A stretch of DNA of 64,000 nt. Origin: Tribonema minus. Taxonomy: Eukaryota; Sar; Xanthophyceae; Tribonematales; Tribonemataceae. Below, piece by piece: positions 31,346-44,972 of this stretch. Positions within the stretch are counted from its first letter, which is position 1, and every line of letters begins with the position of its first letter. Under the pieces are notes generated by a model. It ran no database searches and was not told the origin of the DNA. It saw only the letters and a list, made by a program, of their open reading frames with translations. Location: the NCBI GenBank assembly GCA_017506865.1, contig JAFCMP010000514.1, positions 1,550,001 through 1,614,000 on the forward strand, in the 5' to 3' direction. A program made the translations under genes and the position numbers.

Positions 31346-33283
31346 CGTCCGCAACACCGGCTGTGCACTGTTGAGCGCCAGAACAGCGTGCCTCGACTTG
31401 GCCTGAGCACTGAGACACAACATGTCCCCTGACGTGCGGACTTGCACAAACACATGGTGTCCCTGTAACTTGTTCTACTTGGCAGCGGTAGTCGGTTCAC
31501 TGATGGCTCCCTCCTATGTGCAGACGTAATACAGTGCACATCATCTGGGCTGTTTGACGCGAATGAAGACGACAGCAGCAATATAAGTGCTCATTCCAGC
31601 TGCATGCTGTGCCAGGTGAAGTCACGGCGTCCCTGGAGGAGTAGTTGCATGCTTCCTTTGAGACACCATGGTCAACGCCTCACAAGCACCATTTGTTGGG
31701 GTGGAGCAGACTTCACAGGTTGAACGGCAAAGTGGCCTGTTCTCAGCTTTTTAAAACCGCAATCTTCTAGTTGATGTTAATGCAAGCGTGGACCTACCCC
31801 TTGTTGAAGCGCCAGAAGTCAAGAAAGGCCAACAATTCTTTGAAAGTGAACGCATCTGGAGTCAATGGCTGCAGCAGCTCATGCAAATGGTGCGCATCTC
31901 ACTCTAATGGCTAGACGCACTGGCTTCGCTCGTGCTGCATACCTCAGCATTATTGTGTATGCACTATCTACGCATTGACAAACAATGAGCCAGGAACACT
32001 TCATGGTAAAAAATCAAGTTTCATTGCAGTCTGACACCCAATACACAATCAAACCCCAAAAATGACAAAGCACAAAGGACAAGGGCCAAGCAGCAGCGCG
32101 TGCGGCTGCAGGCCGTGCTGCGCTGTCACCTGAGCATTGCTCAAGGCACGTCAGTGCTGCGCTATGCTCAGTAATGCAACCTTGCTCGAAAGACAGTTTT
32201 GATGTTGAGACTACACACATTCAATTCATAGTTCCGAGTCGAAATCTCTCTGTATACCAACTTCCTGTCACGAGTGTTAAACGTTCATAAACGCCCAGAC
32301 TCACTGTGAACATTTGCAGAGAGTTCATGTAGCCAGTAACATGCATACAACTAAGGTGATGTGCATGAACCCAATTGTGCATCCGACTGCTCACCGGTCT
32401 ACCGCACCTGCTACTGTAGTAAATGAGCAAGCGTGTGAACATAAGATGCGTGCCAGAGTGATGCGCAGCAGCCACTGTTGGTTTTGCTCGGGGTTGCATG
32501 GTGGCTCTAGTGTGAGAGCCATAATGCAGGTACGCAAGTATGTAGTGCAATGACACAATCAGAATGATTTCAAAAACCTCCTGTTCCCCACTTGAACTTG
32601 AAGTTGACCTTGAAGTTGCCGAGTTGGTGCAAAACCTGTTGGCATCCTCCCGCTCTCGGGCATGCTCATTGGGTGTGTGCAAAAATGTGTGGGGGTCACC
32701 GCTAGCTGTAGCCCTCCCGCAACGCCGCTGATAATGAGATTGCAGCTACTACTTGCTCATGTGCAACTTCTCACACAAGGAAAATGCACGCGGTGGTGTG
32801 GTATGCCCTCTGTCAACCACGACGACTCGACTGGACTGGCAATACACGTAGATGTCGAGATGGCATTGTCAGTGGTAGAGTTAAGGATCTCACATCAGGA
32901 CTGCTTTACCGCGGCGCACGCGTGCTGGCAAGGAAATCCTTTCCAGCAGTTCGGTTTGCAAGCATGGCGTTCATGTCATGAGCGAGTGATGTGACTACAA
33001 CATGGACAGTGACGATGGCTCTTAGCGGCTCCTGGCGCAAATCCTGTACTAGGAACACCGTAAGGCAACAGGTGCTACGCCACAATGCAAATTGCCACAG
33101 GTTAGAGAAATTTGCGATTTCTTCTCAGTGGCTCACGAGTTCCTTCTGCTGCTCACGCGCGGCCGCCGCCGCCGCACCGGCTACTCAAAAAGAGCACACG
33201 CTATCACACTCATACGCTGCACTTATCCTGCCACCGGCAGCAGCCTTGTGCCGGAGCTTCTGCTGATAAAGCGCGGAAAGAAC
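31339..33283. other. Spacer of the inverted duplication, no gene recognised
   Basis: Only short unrecognised frames are seen. A 153-codon minus-strand frame at 32,221-32,682 has mixed hydrophobic content but no family motif. A tgaacttgaagttgaccttg string lies at about 32,593. Confidence 0.35.
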
Positions 33284-35014
33284 ATGATGAACTTTAAGAT
33301 CACTCTGGCAGTCATGAGCTGCCTGCTGGCAACGGCGGCGGCGGTAGCAGGAGACAGCATCCTGAACCACATAGAAGACTTTGGCGACTGCCCCGAGGAC
33401 AAGCTCAACGACTGCACGGATGTACGGGCGCAGCTCATACGCCAGTATCCGCTGGCTGATCTTCGAGGTGGGGTATGGGGCTGTAATTTAAAATACATTT
33501 GCAGTTCACTGCTGATTTGTTACACTAAAATACCAGCTACTGCAAAGTGAAAATTTAACACGCTGGTGCCATGCAAACAGATCTGACCCTGTGTCAATGA
33601 CTGCAAACGGTGTTCCAGTGGTGGTTGAAGGTCATGGTGGAGGCCAGCGACTGCTTTGTACATCACTGCTATGTACATTACGGCAGGGTGCACAATGACA
33701 CTTTGTCTTTCTTGAGAACACAAATGAGGTTGAGAATACATCAGTGACTCGGAATCAGTCACAGAACCGGTGATGGCCAGCTCTGGAAAGACCAGGACTC
33801 TCAAGCCTCTGACATCAATTCATGCTCACAGTGCCTCAACACTGATCATGTGCACCACGCCGCCGCCGCCGCCGCCGCGGCCGCCGCAGTCATCGCCGTC
33901 CAGCGCGGCGTCCTGAACGCCAAGGCCTACACGTCGGACGCCAGTGGCAACCTCATCCTTAAGGCGTTCGACTACCAGTGGACATTCCCGAACTTCAAGA
34001 AAGGCACGGTGCAGACGCCCGCGGGCGCGAGCTCGGACGCGCCCTTCGAGACCACGCTGCCCACCTCCAACAACGACGGGCGCCTCGCGTTTGCGGGCGC
34101 CACGGCGGACGACGCGCGCAAGGGCGGCGCCTTCGTCTGGACGCCCGACATGAACCCGGCGATTCACTTCCTGCAGCTGCACGACGGCGCCGCCACCGCC
34201 GTCGACCCCAAGACGTCCAAGCCGCGCGACACGCTCGTGGAGAGCCTGCCATGCAACGCCGCGCAGACCGCGGCCCTCCCCGGCTGCACCTGGCTCGCCA
34301 AGTTCACCGTCAACAGCGCGCCGAGCGGCACCGGGCTGACGCTCGCCAAGAAGGCGCCCAACGGCGGCGGCAGGCGCGCCGCAGATGCGGATGCCGATGC
34401 CGCTGCCGCCGCCGATGAGAGTGCTGACCGCGAGCTGCTGCAGCTGCTGCTGAGCGGCGACGGCGACGCGCACGACCACTTCCAGCGCAGCGGCGGCCGC
34501 GTACTGGGGGATGGCTCTGTCATCATGCCCTCGGGGCGGCGCCTCGACGACGGGTCCGTGGTGAGTCTGGGTCCGAGTCTGAGTGCGTCCACTGTGTTCT
34601 TGTTGGTTGTCTCTCGTGCAGGGCGCAAAGCCGAGGTGATTGGTCACTTCTAGATGACATTGTCAAAGGGTACCTCTAGTACTCTAGCGTTTAGTGCACT
34701 CCACACCCCTTGTGCACAAATCACCGTGGCACACCGGTGAGACGCTCCTAGGTCAATGTAGCATCTGGCAGCGTGCTCACACCAGCAAGGCTGCCGGTGA
34801 GATGTATAGAATGGCCGCCACTTCTAGCAGCGCCGCATTGGTACCAGGCATTGGCGAAGCTTGTCGAGCTGTGGCAGTCTTACGCTAGCAGTCTTCGCTA
34901 CCAACCGCAAATTGAATTCGCACATGCATCATTTTTTACCGCCGGCAAGCCTAGGATCGCTCATCGGCATCAATTGACTGAGCTTGACAAATTGCGCCAT
35001 CGTCGCCGCCGCCG

Positions 35015-35046
<32 letters not shown>

Positions 35047-36209
35047 TGCGCGCTGCAGATCAAGGTGGGGCTGCTGTGGACGGCCGCCGCGCGCGACGCG
35101 CTGGGCGGTCTGGCCGCGACGATCCGCAGCAGGATCACCGCCGCCATGACGTCAGCCAACACAGTGCTCAACAACAGCGGCATCGGCTTCCAGTTTGCCT
35201 ATCAGATTGGGCGCACGACGTTTGTCGAGCCCGCAACTGGCGGCCTGGAAGCGATCGTGAGGGACTGGCATGCGCGCCAGCTCGCAGAGCTGTTCCGCCG
35301 CGTCAACCACATCGACCTCGTGCAGGTGGTCGCCGCGACGGGGGGCCGCGAGTGCTCGTAAGTGGCTCACTGTTGAAGTGGTGTCATGTGTGCGGCAAAT
35401 TACTGTACAGCAGATGGAAGGATGCGCCGTACAGTAGATGGAAGGATGCGCCACTTTTCCCTTAGGGGCATGGTTCGGCGATGAAAAGATCACGTTTTGG
35501 TTGTACGTGAGTGTGGACTCCCGCCCTGCTCAGAAGCGATGTGTCAGACATCAGTGTGCAAGGTACAACTGCTTGTTTGTGGAATAGTCTGCATCAGGGC
35601 TAAGACTGGCATTTACAGGGGCGCTCGCTGTGCGCAAGCTTCAGGCAATGAGAAGGGAAGGGGGGGGGGGGGGGGGGCTTCAGTCAGTGTTTATGATGGC
35701 TGTACTGATATTGCCTTCCATCACGTGCTCTTCAGAAGATAGGTTTGCAACAGCGTGTGCCTGATTATGCCAGTCTGAATGGGTTGCATCAGGCGCACCC
35801 AGGGCTAGTAGAGGAGCTGTACTGTGTAGCAGTTGCTAGACATAAAGCTTGCAAAGCTTCAAATGTGAACGCGCACCAACATAATGCTTTCTGCCTGTGG
35901 TTGCTTTGCATGTGGATGCACGTACGGGCGCGTGCGTAGTCGATGAGTCCGTGTGCTGCTGCATGTGCATATATAGCAGGGTCTCACACCGCAGCTGCGC
36001 TGTGTGCCTGCTGGCTTTTGCAGGGTCTCTGCGCAGCTGACGCACCTCACCACGCCGGCAGACACAGACTACATCGCACTGAGCGCTGCCCACTACTCGT
36101 GCCTGGGCTACGGCACCTGGGGCAGCCTCAACGGCTTCGCGCGCAACCTCGGAGCCCAAGGCATCAGGTGAGCTCGAACTTGTCTATGTGCATTTGGATG
36201 TAAGCTGCA

Positions 36210-36281
<72 letters not shown>

Positions 36282-37008
36282 GCTGCTGACAATTGACGCC
36301 TTGTGCAACACAGTGTTTAGCCACAGTCGGACTTCACAGTAACACTAACCCGGGCTATGTACCTGAAGTTATGCACCGTTTTGTGAATGAACATGTACTC
36401 CAACACAAGTGCTGTCAGCCCTGCATGAGCCGCCTCGTCAGTGCTCAGCTCCCGCCAGCTTCAAGTCATCTCCCTACTTAGTGCAGCATCTCCGCCTCAA
36501 GTCTCTTCCCTGGGTGCCTCTCACCTCAGCGCCCAGCAACCGCCAGCCTCAGTATTGACATTGAATGAAAATGAATGAATGAATGAGCGCGTCGTCGTCT
36601 ACTGATAGCAGGTTGAAGTACTGCTCCCTGCTCGTCATGAAGCATTGTCGCGCCGCGCCTTGCACATTTCAGCTGTCCCCGCGCTGCACGCTGCCCTCGA
36701 TGCCTCATGCGCCGCACGCCCCCCCCCCCCCCCCCCCCCCGCCGCACGCACACAGCACCGAGTTCCCCTCCGACTGGTCCTACGCGCGCGCCTACACCAC
36801 GTGCCTCACCCCCGGGGCCACGTACCAGACCGTCATGGGCGACAACACCTTCGCGTGCCCCGCCATGCCGCGCCTGTCGACCTTCTCCAGCCCCATAGAC
36901 TGGTCGCTCGGCTGGCTCGCGCTCAAGCGCGGGACCGCCAGCAAGGACAACGCGCGCGTGCTCGAGAGCACGCGCAGCTACGTCGCCAACTACCGCCTCG
37001 GCGCCTGA
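33284..37008 (+). CDS. Secreted M12 (reprolysin-like) metallopeptidase homologue with lost zinc site
   Basis: Exons are 33284-33467, 33890-34560, 35059-35357, 36024-36167 and 36756-37008. All junction phases match, giving 516 residues. Residues 1-22 (MMNFKITLAVMSCLLATAAA) look like a signal peptide. Residues ~23-285 form a propeptide-like region. The peptidase domain starts IKVGLLWTAAARDALGG and includes ANTVLNNSGIGFQFAYQ and, near the end, DNARVLESTRSYVANYR, typical of secreted M12 enzymes (peptidyl-Asp metalloendopeptidase type). The Met-turn is present (YQTVM, Met460). The expected HExxHxxGxxH reads NGFARNLGAQG (residues 421-431): all three zinc His and the catalytic Glu are replaced while the glycine remains. 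It is therefore probably a pseudoenzyme, perhaps a binding protein or inhibitor. No alternative exon encoding the motif was found in the last intron. Confidence 0.85.
36209..36291 (+). repeat. CTG microsatellite in the last intron of the M12 homologue
   Basis: About 27 near-perfect CTG triplets, within intron 4. Confidence 0.9.
36719..36740 (+). repeat. Poly-C run before exon 5 of the M12 homologue
   Basis: Twenty-two C residues followed by gccgcacgcacacag. The run is placed like a polypyrimidine tract before the 3' splice site at 36,755. Confidence 0.85.
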
Positions 37009-39067
37009 GCGAGCGCGCGCGCGGGCGCTGCGTGCGCCGTGACGCGCCGCGCTGCGCGTGCGGTGCTGCACAAGACTGCGCTTGTGCGGGCAGCGGGTTG
37101 CGTTATGTGCGGTGTTGCGCGGCAGCGGCGGCGGCGGCGGCGGCAGCAACGCGGCGGTAGCGGCAGTGGCAGCGGCGGCGGCGGCGGTGGCGCGGCGTTC
37201 TGTGCTCAGCGCTACCAGCAGCAGCAGCCGTGCTAACTGAGGCTTGTCGTTTGCACAGCGCCTTGACTGTACAGTAGACATAAGGCTGGGTGGGGGTAGC
37301 TCGTGCTGTGGTGGAGTATGAGCGGTATCGACCTCTGAGCCCAAGAATGTACACATACCACGAGGTCGGTAGTGAAGTAATGCCGGTGTGCATCAGTGAG
37401 GCGGCAGTGCCAGCAGCATACGCCTGTGCCATGCTGACGTGGGGTGCAGACTGGCGGCTGGTGCTGTTGTCGTAGTAGTAGCTGTAACTGTTGAAGTAGC
37501 TGTACCAGCAGCACCTGGTGCCCGAGAACGCGCAACACCGGCCCAGAGCAGCAGTTTGAAGTTGCCGGCAGATGTGTGGCACAGGTAAATGCATTTGAAG
37601 TAAGTGATTTCTCTACGTATTGTCAGAAGCAGGTAAATGCGGAGCATCACCAGTTGTGGAGTGGCAGAAACACTGCTGGCACAAAGTGCATCTCTACTGG
37701 GTTATATAAGCACCTGTCATGCAAAGCATGGATTTCCTTGCAAATGTCAACCTAAGATGCCTTGCAGTTTCTTGATTAATTTGCTGTGCGACCAATTGGC
37801 GTTGCATGCAGCCTCTCAGAGATGCTCAGTATTGTGCGCTCCCATGAAGGTAGTGCTGTCTTGTGCGTATACAATGCGACTGGTACCAACTGCATACGTT
37901 ATTTATTGACTATGGTACTAGTCACACACCCCCCGCCCTCCGCCGGTGTGGAGGCTGAAGACACAGCACAAATTGTTGCTGCACAACAGATCGCCCACCA
38001 GCTTGTGAGTGAGAGTACTTGCAAGTACCACCTCCAGTGGCGCGGTGACATAACCTGGCGCAGTATACGGCTGCAAACGCGCACGCAACTGCTGCGGCGA
38101 CTTGTTTCTCACGAAGGGCGTCAAAGAGTCCAATTCACTAATTCATCAAGTCTGCTTGTAGAGGGAACCTCACCGAACCACACTACCTCTCGAAATACCA
38201 CAGTGACAGGTCGGCGGCAAGTAGTGTGAAATGACAATCTGGACAGCAGGAAGCTGAAAGGCAAAACATTCAAAGTGATGTGACCTCATTTTGTCCAAGC
38301 ATGCATGTCACGGACAGCGTTGTGCTGTGGGCCTCAGTGCTCAGGCAAGCTAAGACGCTTCTTTGGCAGTTTGTTCAATGGTGTCAAAGCCGCTGACAGA
38401 TCCTTTTGTTGTAGCTTGAAAGCGCTTCATCCTTTTGTTGTAACTTGAAAGCGCTTCAAATATTTGAAGTCAGGGTTCAGGTAAAACAAAAAGAAGCTGT
38501 TTTTGTAACAGATACCTGTCCCCGTTTTCAGATGGTGCAAATGTGTATTACTCCCTTGTCATTGGCATTGATGCAGTACCATTTGTTTGCCAAGCGTCAG
38601 GTCCTCACTAAGCTGAGCATATAGTCGGCACAGGAGCTGGCGGAGCGCATCATGGCGTACACACGCACAACGCAAGTGCCGGCCTGTGTGACAACGCCGG
38701 TGTGCAAGCTCTGGGGGTGCAGCGCAGACTACAGGCCTATAGGTTGTCGCAAAGGAGTAAACCCAAGGGATGCATAGGACACGCCGCCTCTTGTGGGCCC
38801 AAGTAGGTGCAAATCTACAAGTACTACTCGTGACAAACGTGAGCAAATGCTGGCACGCACGCAAACACTCAAAGTACTACTGTTACAAAATACACACTGG
38901 AGCACTCTAAACAATAACTCATACTTCTATATGCCTGTCACACAACTGGCATTCATACACGCCTGTGTGCACACAGCCATATATTCAGTACCTTTGCCTG
39001 CGCACAAGCACCGTTTGTGAATGCAACTGAAACCAAGTTTTCTAATTATTCCAGAAATATAGTTTAC
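37009..39067. other. Spacer of the inverted duplication, downstream part
   Basis: It holds a GGC-rich stretch at 37,120-37,190 after the M12 homologue's stop, and a 28-bp direct repeat, tccttttgttgtagcttgaa plus agcgcttca, at about 38,400-38,456. No coding exon could be supported. Confidence 0.35.
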
Positions 39068-40829
39068 AAATGCATTGCATGACAAAAACGGACAGGCATA
39101 CAGAAGCGCAAACACACGCTGCAACGGCAAATGCTCGGCCACTGCCTGTATTCCAGCTTCCGCAGCACGCGGATCAGCACAACTGCCGGTTGCGCAAGGC
39201 ATACAAGGAGACACTGCTCCCCCCTGGCTCTTGCACCCCTTCCCTGTGCCCCCACCGCCCACAACACAGAAGTGGCAGTAACACCAGAGCACGATGACAC
39301 GTTGAACTCTGCAGCCCCCTCCCCTTCCCCCCCCCCCCCCGGGGTAAATATCACCTACTTTCACCCTCATGCCTCAAACCGGGCCCTCACTGTGGCTCAC
39401 TCATGATTGCGGCGGGCTGCGGCGATGGGGCGCGGGCCGTCACGCGTCGCGCGCAGCAGTGGCAATGCGCTCTTGCGTCCGGCTGCCTATCACGAAGCAC
39501 ATCAGTGATTCTTTTCGAGTCTTTTACCCGCTACTCTCTTCCCCTTCTAGTCGCGCTCGCTTGACTTCACTGAAACACTTCACTGAAACACTTGACGCGT
39601 TGACATGCATGCTACGACTACTCAGCCGGGTCAAGCTAGCACCCGCGTGCACATGACGTGCTGCTACTACTACATGGGCTCAAGCAGGCATGCACGCGCA
39701 CGCAGCAGACACCGCGCCCGGACCCTCCGGCGCCCGCTGCTTGTCGGAGCGCTGCTGCGCACACGTGCGCCGTGCAAGCCTGCGAGCTGCAACGTGAGCT
39801 CGCGAGCTCAACTTCTTTACAGGTGCGCACATGATGCAGCGCCATGCCCGAGCCCTTCACGCCAACTTCTGACCCGGAGCACGCAACTGCACGCATGCCC
39901 CCCACATGCGGCGGGGGCTCCTGCTGCGCGTTCCGGATGCGAGTCTTGTTCAGCGAGCCCGCGAACGCGGCGCACACTGGGGCGGCCTCTCCTCTCGCCC
40001 CCCCCCCCCTCCCCCCCCCCACTGACCCAGGCCTGCTCCCAGCCTCCAAGCCAGCAAAAGGGGGAGGCAGGGGTCAGTGCGCGCCAGCGCTTGCGGATGC
40101 TCGCCGCCCGCGCTTGCCAGCGCCACCGCCGGCAACTGCTTTACCGTATACGCAACACGCGGCGGCGCGCGCCATCCGACACTGCGCGCGTACCCTCATC
40201 CGCTGCATACGCGCGCGCCTCTCTCCAACGCGCGCACTCCAGCACGCTGGCACGCGCACCCTGCATCGGCACCCCGCGCACGGCTGCGCCGCTACGCCCC
40301 CCGCCGCGGCGGTATTTTGTGGCGCCCTCTCGCTCCGTGCCCCCGACGCCACCAGCCTAGCAGGAGAGGCTTCGATGCCTTCCGGAGAGTCCGGCAATGC
40401 TCTCCAGCTACGCCCTCCCGTCTCCAGTCAGTGCCTCCCGGGGCCTGTTCGGCACTCCCGAGATGTACGTGCTTCCACCGCGCGGGCCGCCGGTATGATC
40501 GGTCGCGCCTGGGATAGATGTCCGCCGCCGTCCCTCCACGGTTGCATCTGCGTCATCGAGATTCGCGCAGAATGAGACGGAGAAGACGTGATGGCTAAGT
40601 GTGGGGCCATTGTATGACAGCAAGGTATAGGACGGTACGCTCGCATGTGAGGTTGTTTCGTGTGCGAACAACAGTGAGCGTGTATATACCCTATGAGTCT
40701 CAATGCATGCACGTGACACTCGTACGAAGAGAAAAGAAGCAAGTCTGGCCCTAGCGCGCGCCCCCACCTGCAGATGTCCGTGTGGCACACCTGGATTCAC
40801 CCTAGTAATCCAACACAAGAGAACTTCAC

Positions 40830-41600
40830 GCACGCTGCACTCACGTGCAGCAAAGGGGGGCATCTGGCCCTTGCGCGCTCGACAGCGGGTGTTCCCTTCA
40901 ATGACCAACCCGCACCAACCCCTGAAACCTGATTATCAATGCTCAACCTGGTAGCATTTTACAGAGCGCGCTCGACAGCAAATGTCCACATGCGTGGCCG
41001 GTCAAACCCTTTCCCTGATCCCTCCCTCACCCTGAACCCTCCCCTTAATTCCTAAAGAACTTCAATTCATGCACGCTGCACTCACGTGACGGAAAGGGGG
41101 GACAGATCTGAGCGCTGGACGGCAGGTGTTCCTATGATTGGCCGGCCAGACCCTAACCTTACCCTCACCCTGAGCCCTCCCCCTAATTCTAATAAAGCTT
41201 CAATTCACGCACGCGGCACTCACGTGAAGGAAAAGGGAAATAGATCTGGCCCGAGCGCGCTCGACGGCGGGTGTTCCCATATGAGTTGTTGGCCCCACCC
41301 TAACCCTGAACCCTCACCCTGAGCCCTCCTAATTCTAATAAAGCTCCAATTCACGCACGCGGCACGCACATGATCAAAAAGGGGGATAGATCTGGCCCCA
41401 GCGCGCTCGACGGCGGGTGTCCCCATATGGGTTATTGGCCTACCTCAAACCCTCAACCCAGGGCCTGACCCCCCCCCCCCCCCACACACACACACACCAC
41501 TTTAAAAGTCTAATTCATGCATGTGGCACTCACGTGCAGGAAAGGGGGGTAGATCTGGCCCGAGCGCGCTCGACGGCGGGTGTTCCCGTGAGTGGCCGGC
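40830..41600 (-). repeat. Tandem ~125-bp repeats in arm B
   Basis: About six units. Read on the minus strand, each has ggaacacccgccgtcgagcg, then gcgctcgggccagatct, a cctttcc run, CACGTGAGTGC and a tract of TTAGGG-like repeats on the same strand. The unit looks like an exon end with a GTGAGT donor that has been amplified together with intron sequence. One unit is open as REHPPSSALGPDLPPFPA. Confidence 0.7.
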
Positions 41601-44600
41601 GCCTCCCCCCTTGCGCGGCTCTTCCTTCCATTCGAGCAGAGCACGCACGGGGCGCCCGTGTGCAGGCCTTTCATTCAGGCAGCATCGCACACACGGGTCG
41701 CTTGTATTGTCTTGATTGTTCGGTCGTCACGCGCCCTCAAGTGGGCCGGGCGGGCAGGCAGTAGGGGGGGAGGGGGGGTGACGCTCCTAGGGCCGCAGTA
41801 CGCTGGCGGCCTGGATCTGCAATTGCCAGTGGCAGCAAGGGGCAGACTTGGGTTAGACCCAGTCTTATTGATTACAAATAACTGAATTGGACCCAATTGA
41901 GGCCACGTTCCTGGGTCAACTGATCAGTGCTGACATTGAATCATACACTAGAATATGAGTGAGGTCCATATTCCAACAAGGTCATGCAGTCGTGTTTTCC
42001 AACGGCGGCGTTCTGCCGCACTCCGGACAGAAGTGATGAGCCGCAAAATCAGCACGCAGCTGCGAGTCATGGTGCTCGCTAAGAAGTTGAAGATGAGTTA
42101 GTTCAGACCATGCATAAAGCTTGGACGGTTGCTGCTTGTCAGCATAGCGTACTGCAAGCAGCAAGCCTGCCTGGATGTGCATTGGACGCACTGGCGGCGG
42201 TGCTACTTGACGTGCATCAGCCCGATGACGTCAGTTCCACTCCAAGTGCCGAAGGTGCAGACATGATGTGCAATGAGGTTGAGTTTTACGGCTAGGGTAA
42301 GACACCTAACCCTAATCCTAATCCTAACCCTCAGCCGCTGCATGTACTAGTAGCTGTCACAAGCAGAAAGTGACACATGAGCCGATGTGTGCTGCGGGCA
42401 TCTTGCACACCTCTGTACTGCCTATTCTTTTGTATGTACTTGTGAACTTCAGCATGCGCGATAAAGTGCAGTGGAGCCCCCGTGGAGAGACGCGCTCATT
42501 GTATGGCAATGCAGATGCTGTCAACAAATATGCAGTTCACTCAGATGTCATCGCTGGAATACACTGAAGCGTTGATTTGACTGCCTTTCCGGGGCTCACC
42601 TGATCGTACGGGGAGGCAAAAGGGGGGCGCGTCTGTGATGGGCTACCAGGTGTGGTCCATCAGGTGTTCTAAAGGTCGTCATAGGCGGACGGAATGGTGC
42701 CCTGCCGCTTTGGTGAGTGTGCCGGAGTCCTGTGGAAGCGCCGTTTAGAACCATGCGCAGTGTCTCAAACAGTGAGGCTCACTCGAGGTCTTGCACACAC
42801 GTGGTGACTGCTGCTGGTGGCAGTGGACACAAGGGCTTCGCGGATGCTGAGTTGGCAGCATCGCAAAGGATGACTCTGCCCAACACTGCTGCGAGATGTG
42901 GCGCATCGCCGCCGCGTAGTGAAGTGAGGTCATGCCTGCCTACCAGCAGTCGTCGTGGCAAGCAGTGCTCAGCGCCTTTGCATGAGAGTAAAGGCTGCAG
43001 CTTGCATGCACTCTTATAACCAATTGGCAATGATAGCGTAATATCTGCGCTATCACTTGCACGCCACAATGCCTGGCGTGGATGTTGCGTTGAGCTGACA
43101 CAACAACTCGTTTCGCCACCGCGCGAAGACCAGCCCTCCAAGACACGCCACGGGAACGTCACCAAATTGCACGCAGCATCAAGCCCCTCGTTGCAGCTGT
43201 CTAGCGCCCCGCACAGAGCAGTGAGGGCATCGCCAGCGCGTCTGACAAACGCAGTGGTCTCGGTGAGCGCGCTCGCCGTCAGCCATGCGCCAGGAGGTAC
43301 TGGACAAAAAATCAGTTCAAAACCCTCTCAATCAGACAAGCCATTATTGACCTGCCTGCCTCGCACTACATCGGCTCAACAAGGGGGGACCCTGCTGTTA
43401 CCACCCTTGCTCCTGCTTATCTGGCCTGCCAGGACTCTGCGCAGCTGCTTTCTCGCTGCACGCCCCTCGTCTATGCTGCTTTCAGCACAGTAGAGAAGCC
43501 GAGTTAACGCTGCGGGCTTGTGTTGGCAGGCCAATATCTTTTCAGAGCGACCAAGGCGCCGCGATCGCGTACCGTAACGCAGAAGAGTAGGTAGTGCGCT
43601 TTGTTTCGCACCACTTTGCAGCCTGATGCACCGCAGCGCTCGTGAGTTATTGTATGATCCGTACGAGTACAAAATAGCAAATTTTTTTTCAGTTCAGGTG
43701 AATAGACGCGCTTCGGTGCGTCTGTCACGCGTTCAACCCCTACATGAATTTAAGGCTGAGGATCAGCTCTACGTTTTGTATTTAATCACATCGTCCTCCT
43801 TTGAACCACGTCATTGGGGGACATCACCGCCTCAAGTTGGCCAGTCGAGATGTTGCGCCATCAAACAAATAAGCCCGCAACTTTATTTCTTGTGTCTGAG
43901 AACTCTCTGTGAACCTGAACTGTTCCGCATTCCCCATGAGACACCAACTCCCTAGATGCATTCGAACATCGCTAGCAACTCATTCGGCAATCAGCAGATG
44001 TACCTGCTTCGGCGCCAGTGCTGGCCGGCTACAGCGCTGGCGCTTCAAACAGGGCGGGGGTAGGGCTGATGGAAAAAGTGCTTTTGCCAGGGGTTGGCCA
44101 GGAACAGCGTCATCCTAGCATGCAGAGGCTCCAGCAGTCCTGCCAGGCAGCATGCTGCAGAAAGCCGGTCCACAGAGCAGCCCTCCACCGAGGGCCGGGC
44201 GCCGATGCCGCAGCGGGCCAGGCTCCGACAGCAACGCCTCGGTCCACTGCACAGGCCAAGGCGCGAGCCAACAGGATCAGGCAGGCATGATTTTTCCGTA
44301 CATACATGCTGAATTGGCGCAATATGCAATAGGAGGGGGCACTTGCGCCAAGTCGCAAAGAATGAAGGCACACGCTGATCTGCTGGCTGCTAATGCGAAC
44401 ATGGCTGACTGGCTGCGCAAGTGCCCCCGTGCCAGCCCAGGAAGTATGACGCGTCCCCTTCACACGTAAAAGAAGACGCTGCAAGTCAAGCTTTTGGCAG
44501 ATTCGGCCAGCGCCGCCAAAGATCGCAGCAACTGCGAAAAAGCCAACTGGCTGACAATCGCTCACCATGTGAAGGAACGCGGTGGAGGCTGGTGCGGCAG

Positions 44601-44819
44601 TCCCTCCGCGCGGCCAGAGCCCCTTCCCAGCCACAGCGGCTCCCGCACGGCCGCTGATAGGAAAGTGATCAAAAAACAAATGTTCAACTTGAAGTTATTT
44701 GATGTTCAACTTGAAGTGCATGACCTCAGAGGAAAAGGGAGACCTCAAACCCACACTGCTTAAAATTTGCCAAAAAGCCGGCTTAAGCCCACCAACAAAG
44801 CAATTTTTCATTGCATTAT

Positions 44820-44972
44820 CTGCCGCCACATTTACGCAGCTTCATAGAGGTGGATCCAGAGAGCCCCTTTCCTATCCAGAATCTGCCCTACGGCATTTTC
44901 AGCCCAAAGCTGCAGTCATTTGATGAAGGAGACAACAGCAAACGCAGAGTTGGCGTGGCACTCGGCACAAAG
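44820..44972 (+). pseudogene. Copy of FAH exon 1 without a start codon
   Basis: The 51-codon block is homologous to the real exon 1 at 25,662-25,814, with 12 of 153 nucleotides different by eye. The ATG is CTG here. The [15 protein letters not shown] core and the AAG|GTGTGTGC donor are conserved. No further FAH exons follow on this strand, so it is an orphan fragment carried by the inverted duplication. The duplication boundary falls inside FAH intron 1. Confidence 0.85.
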
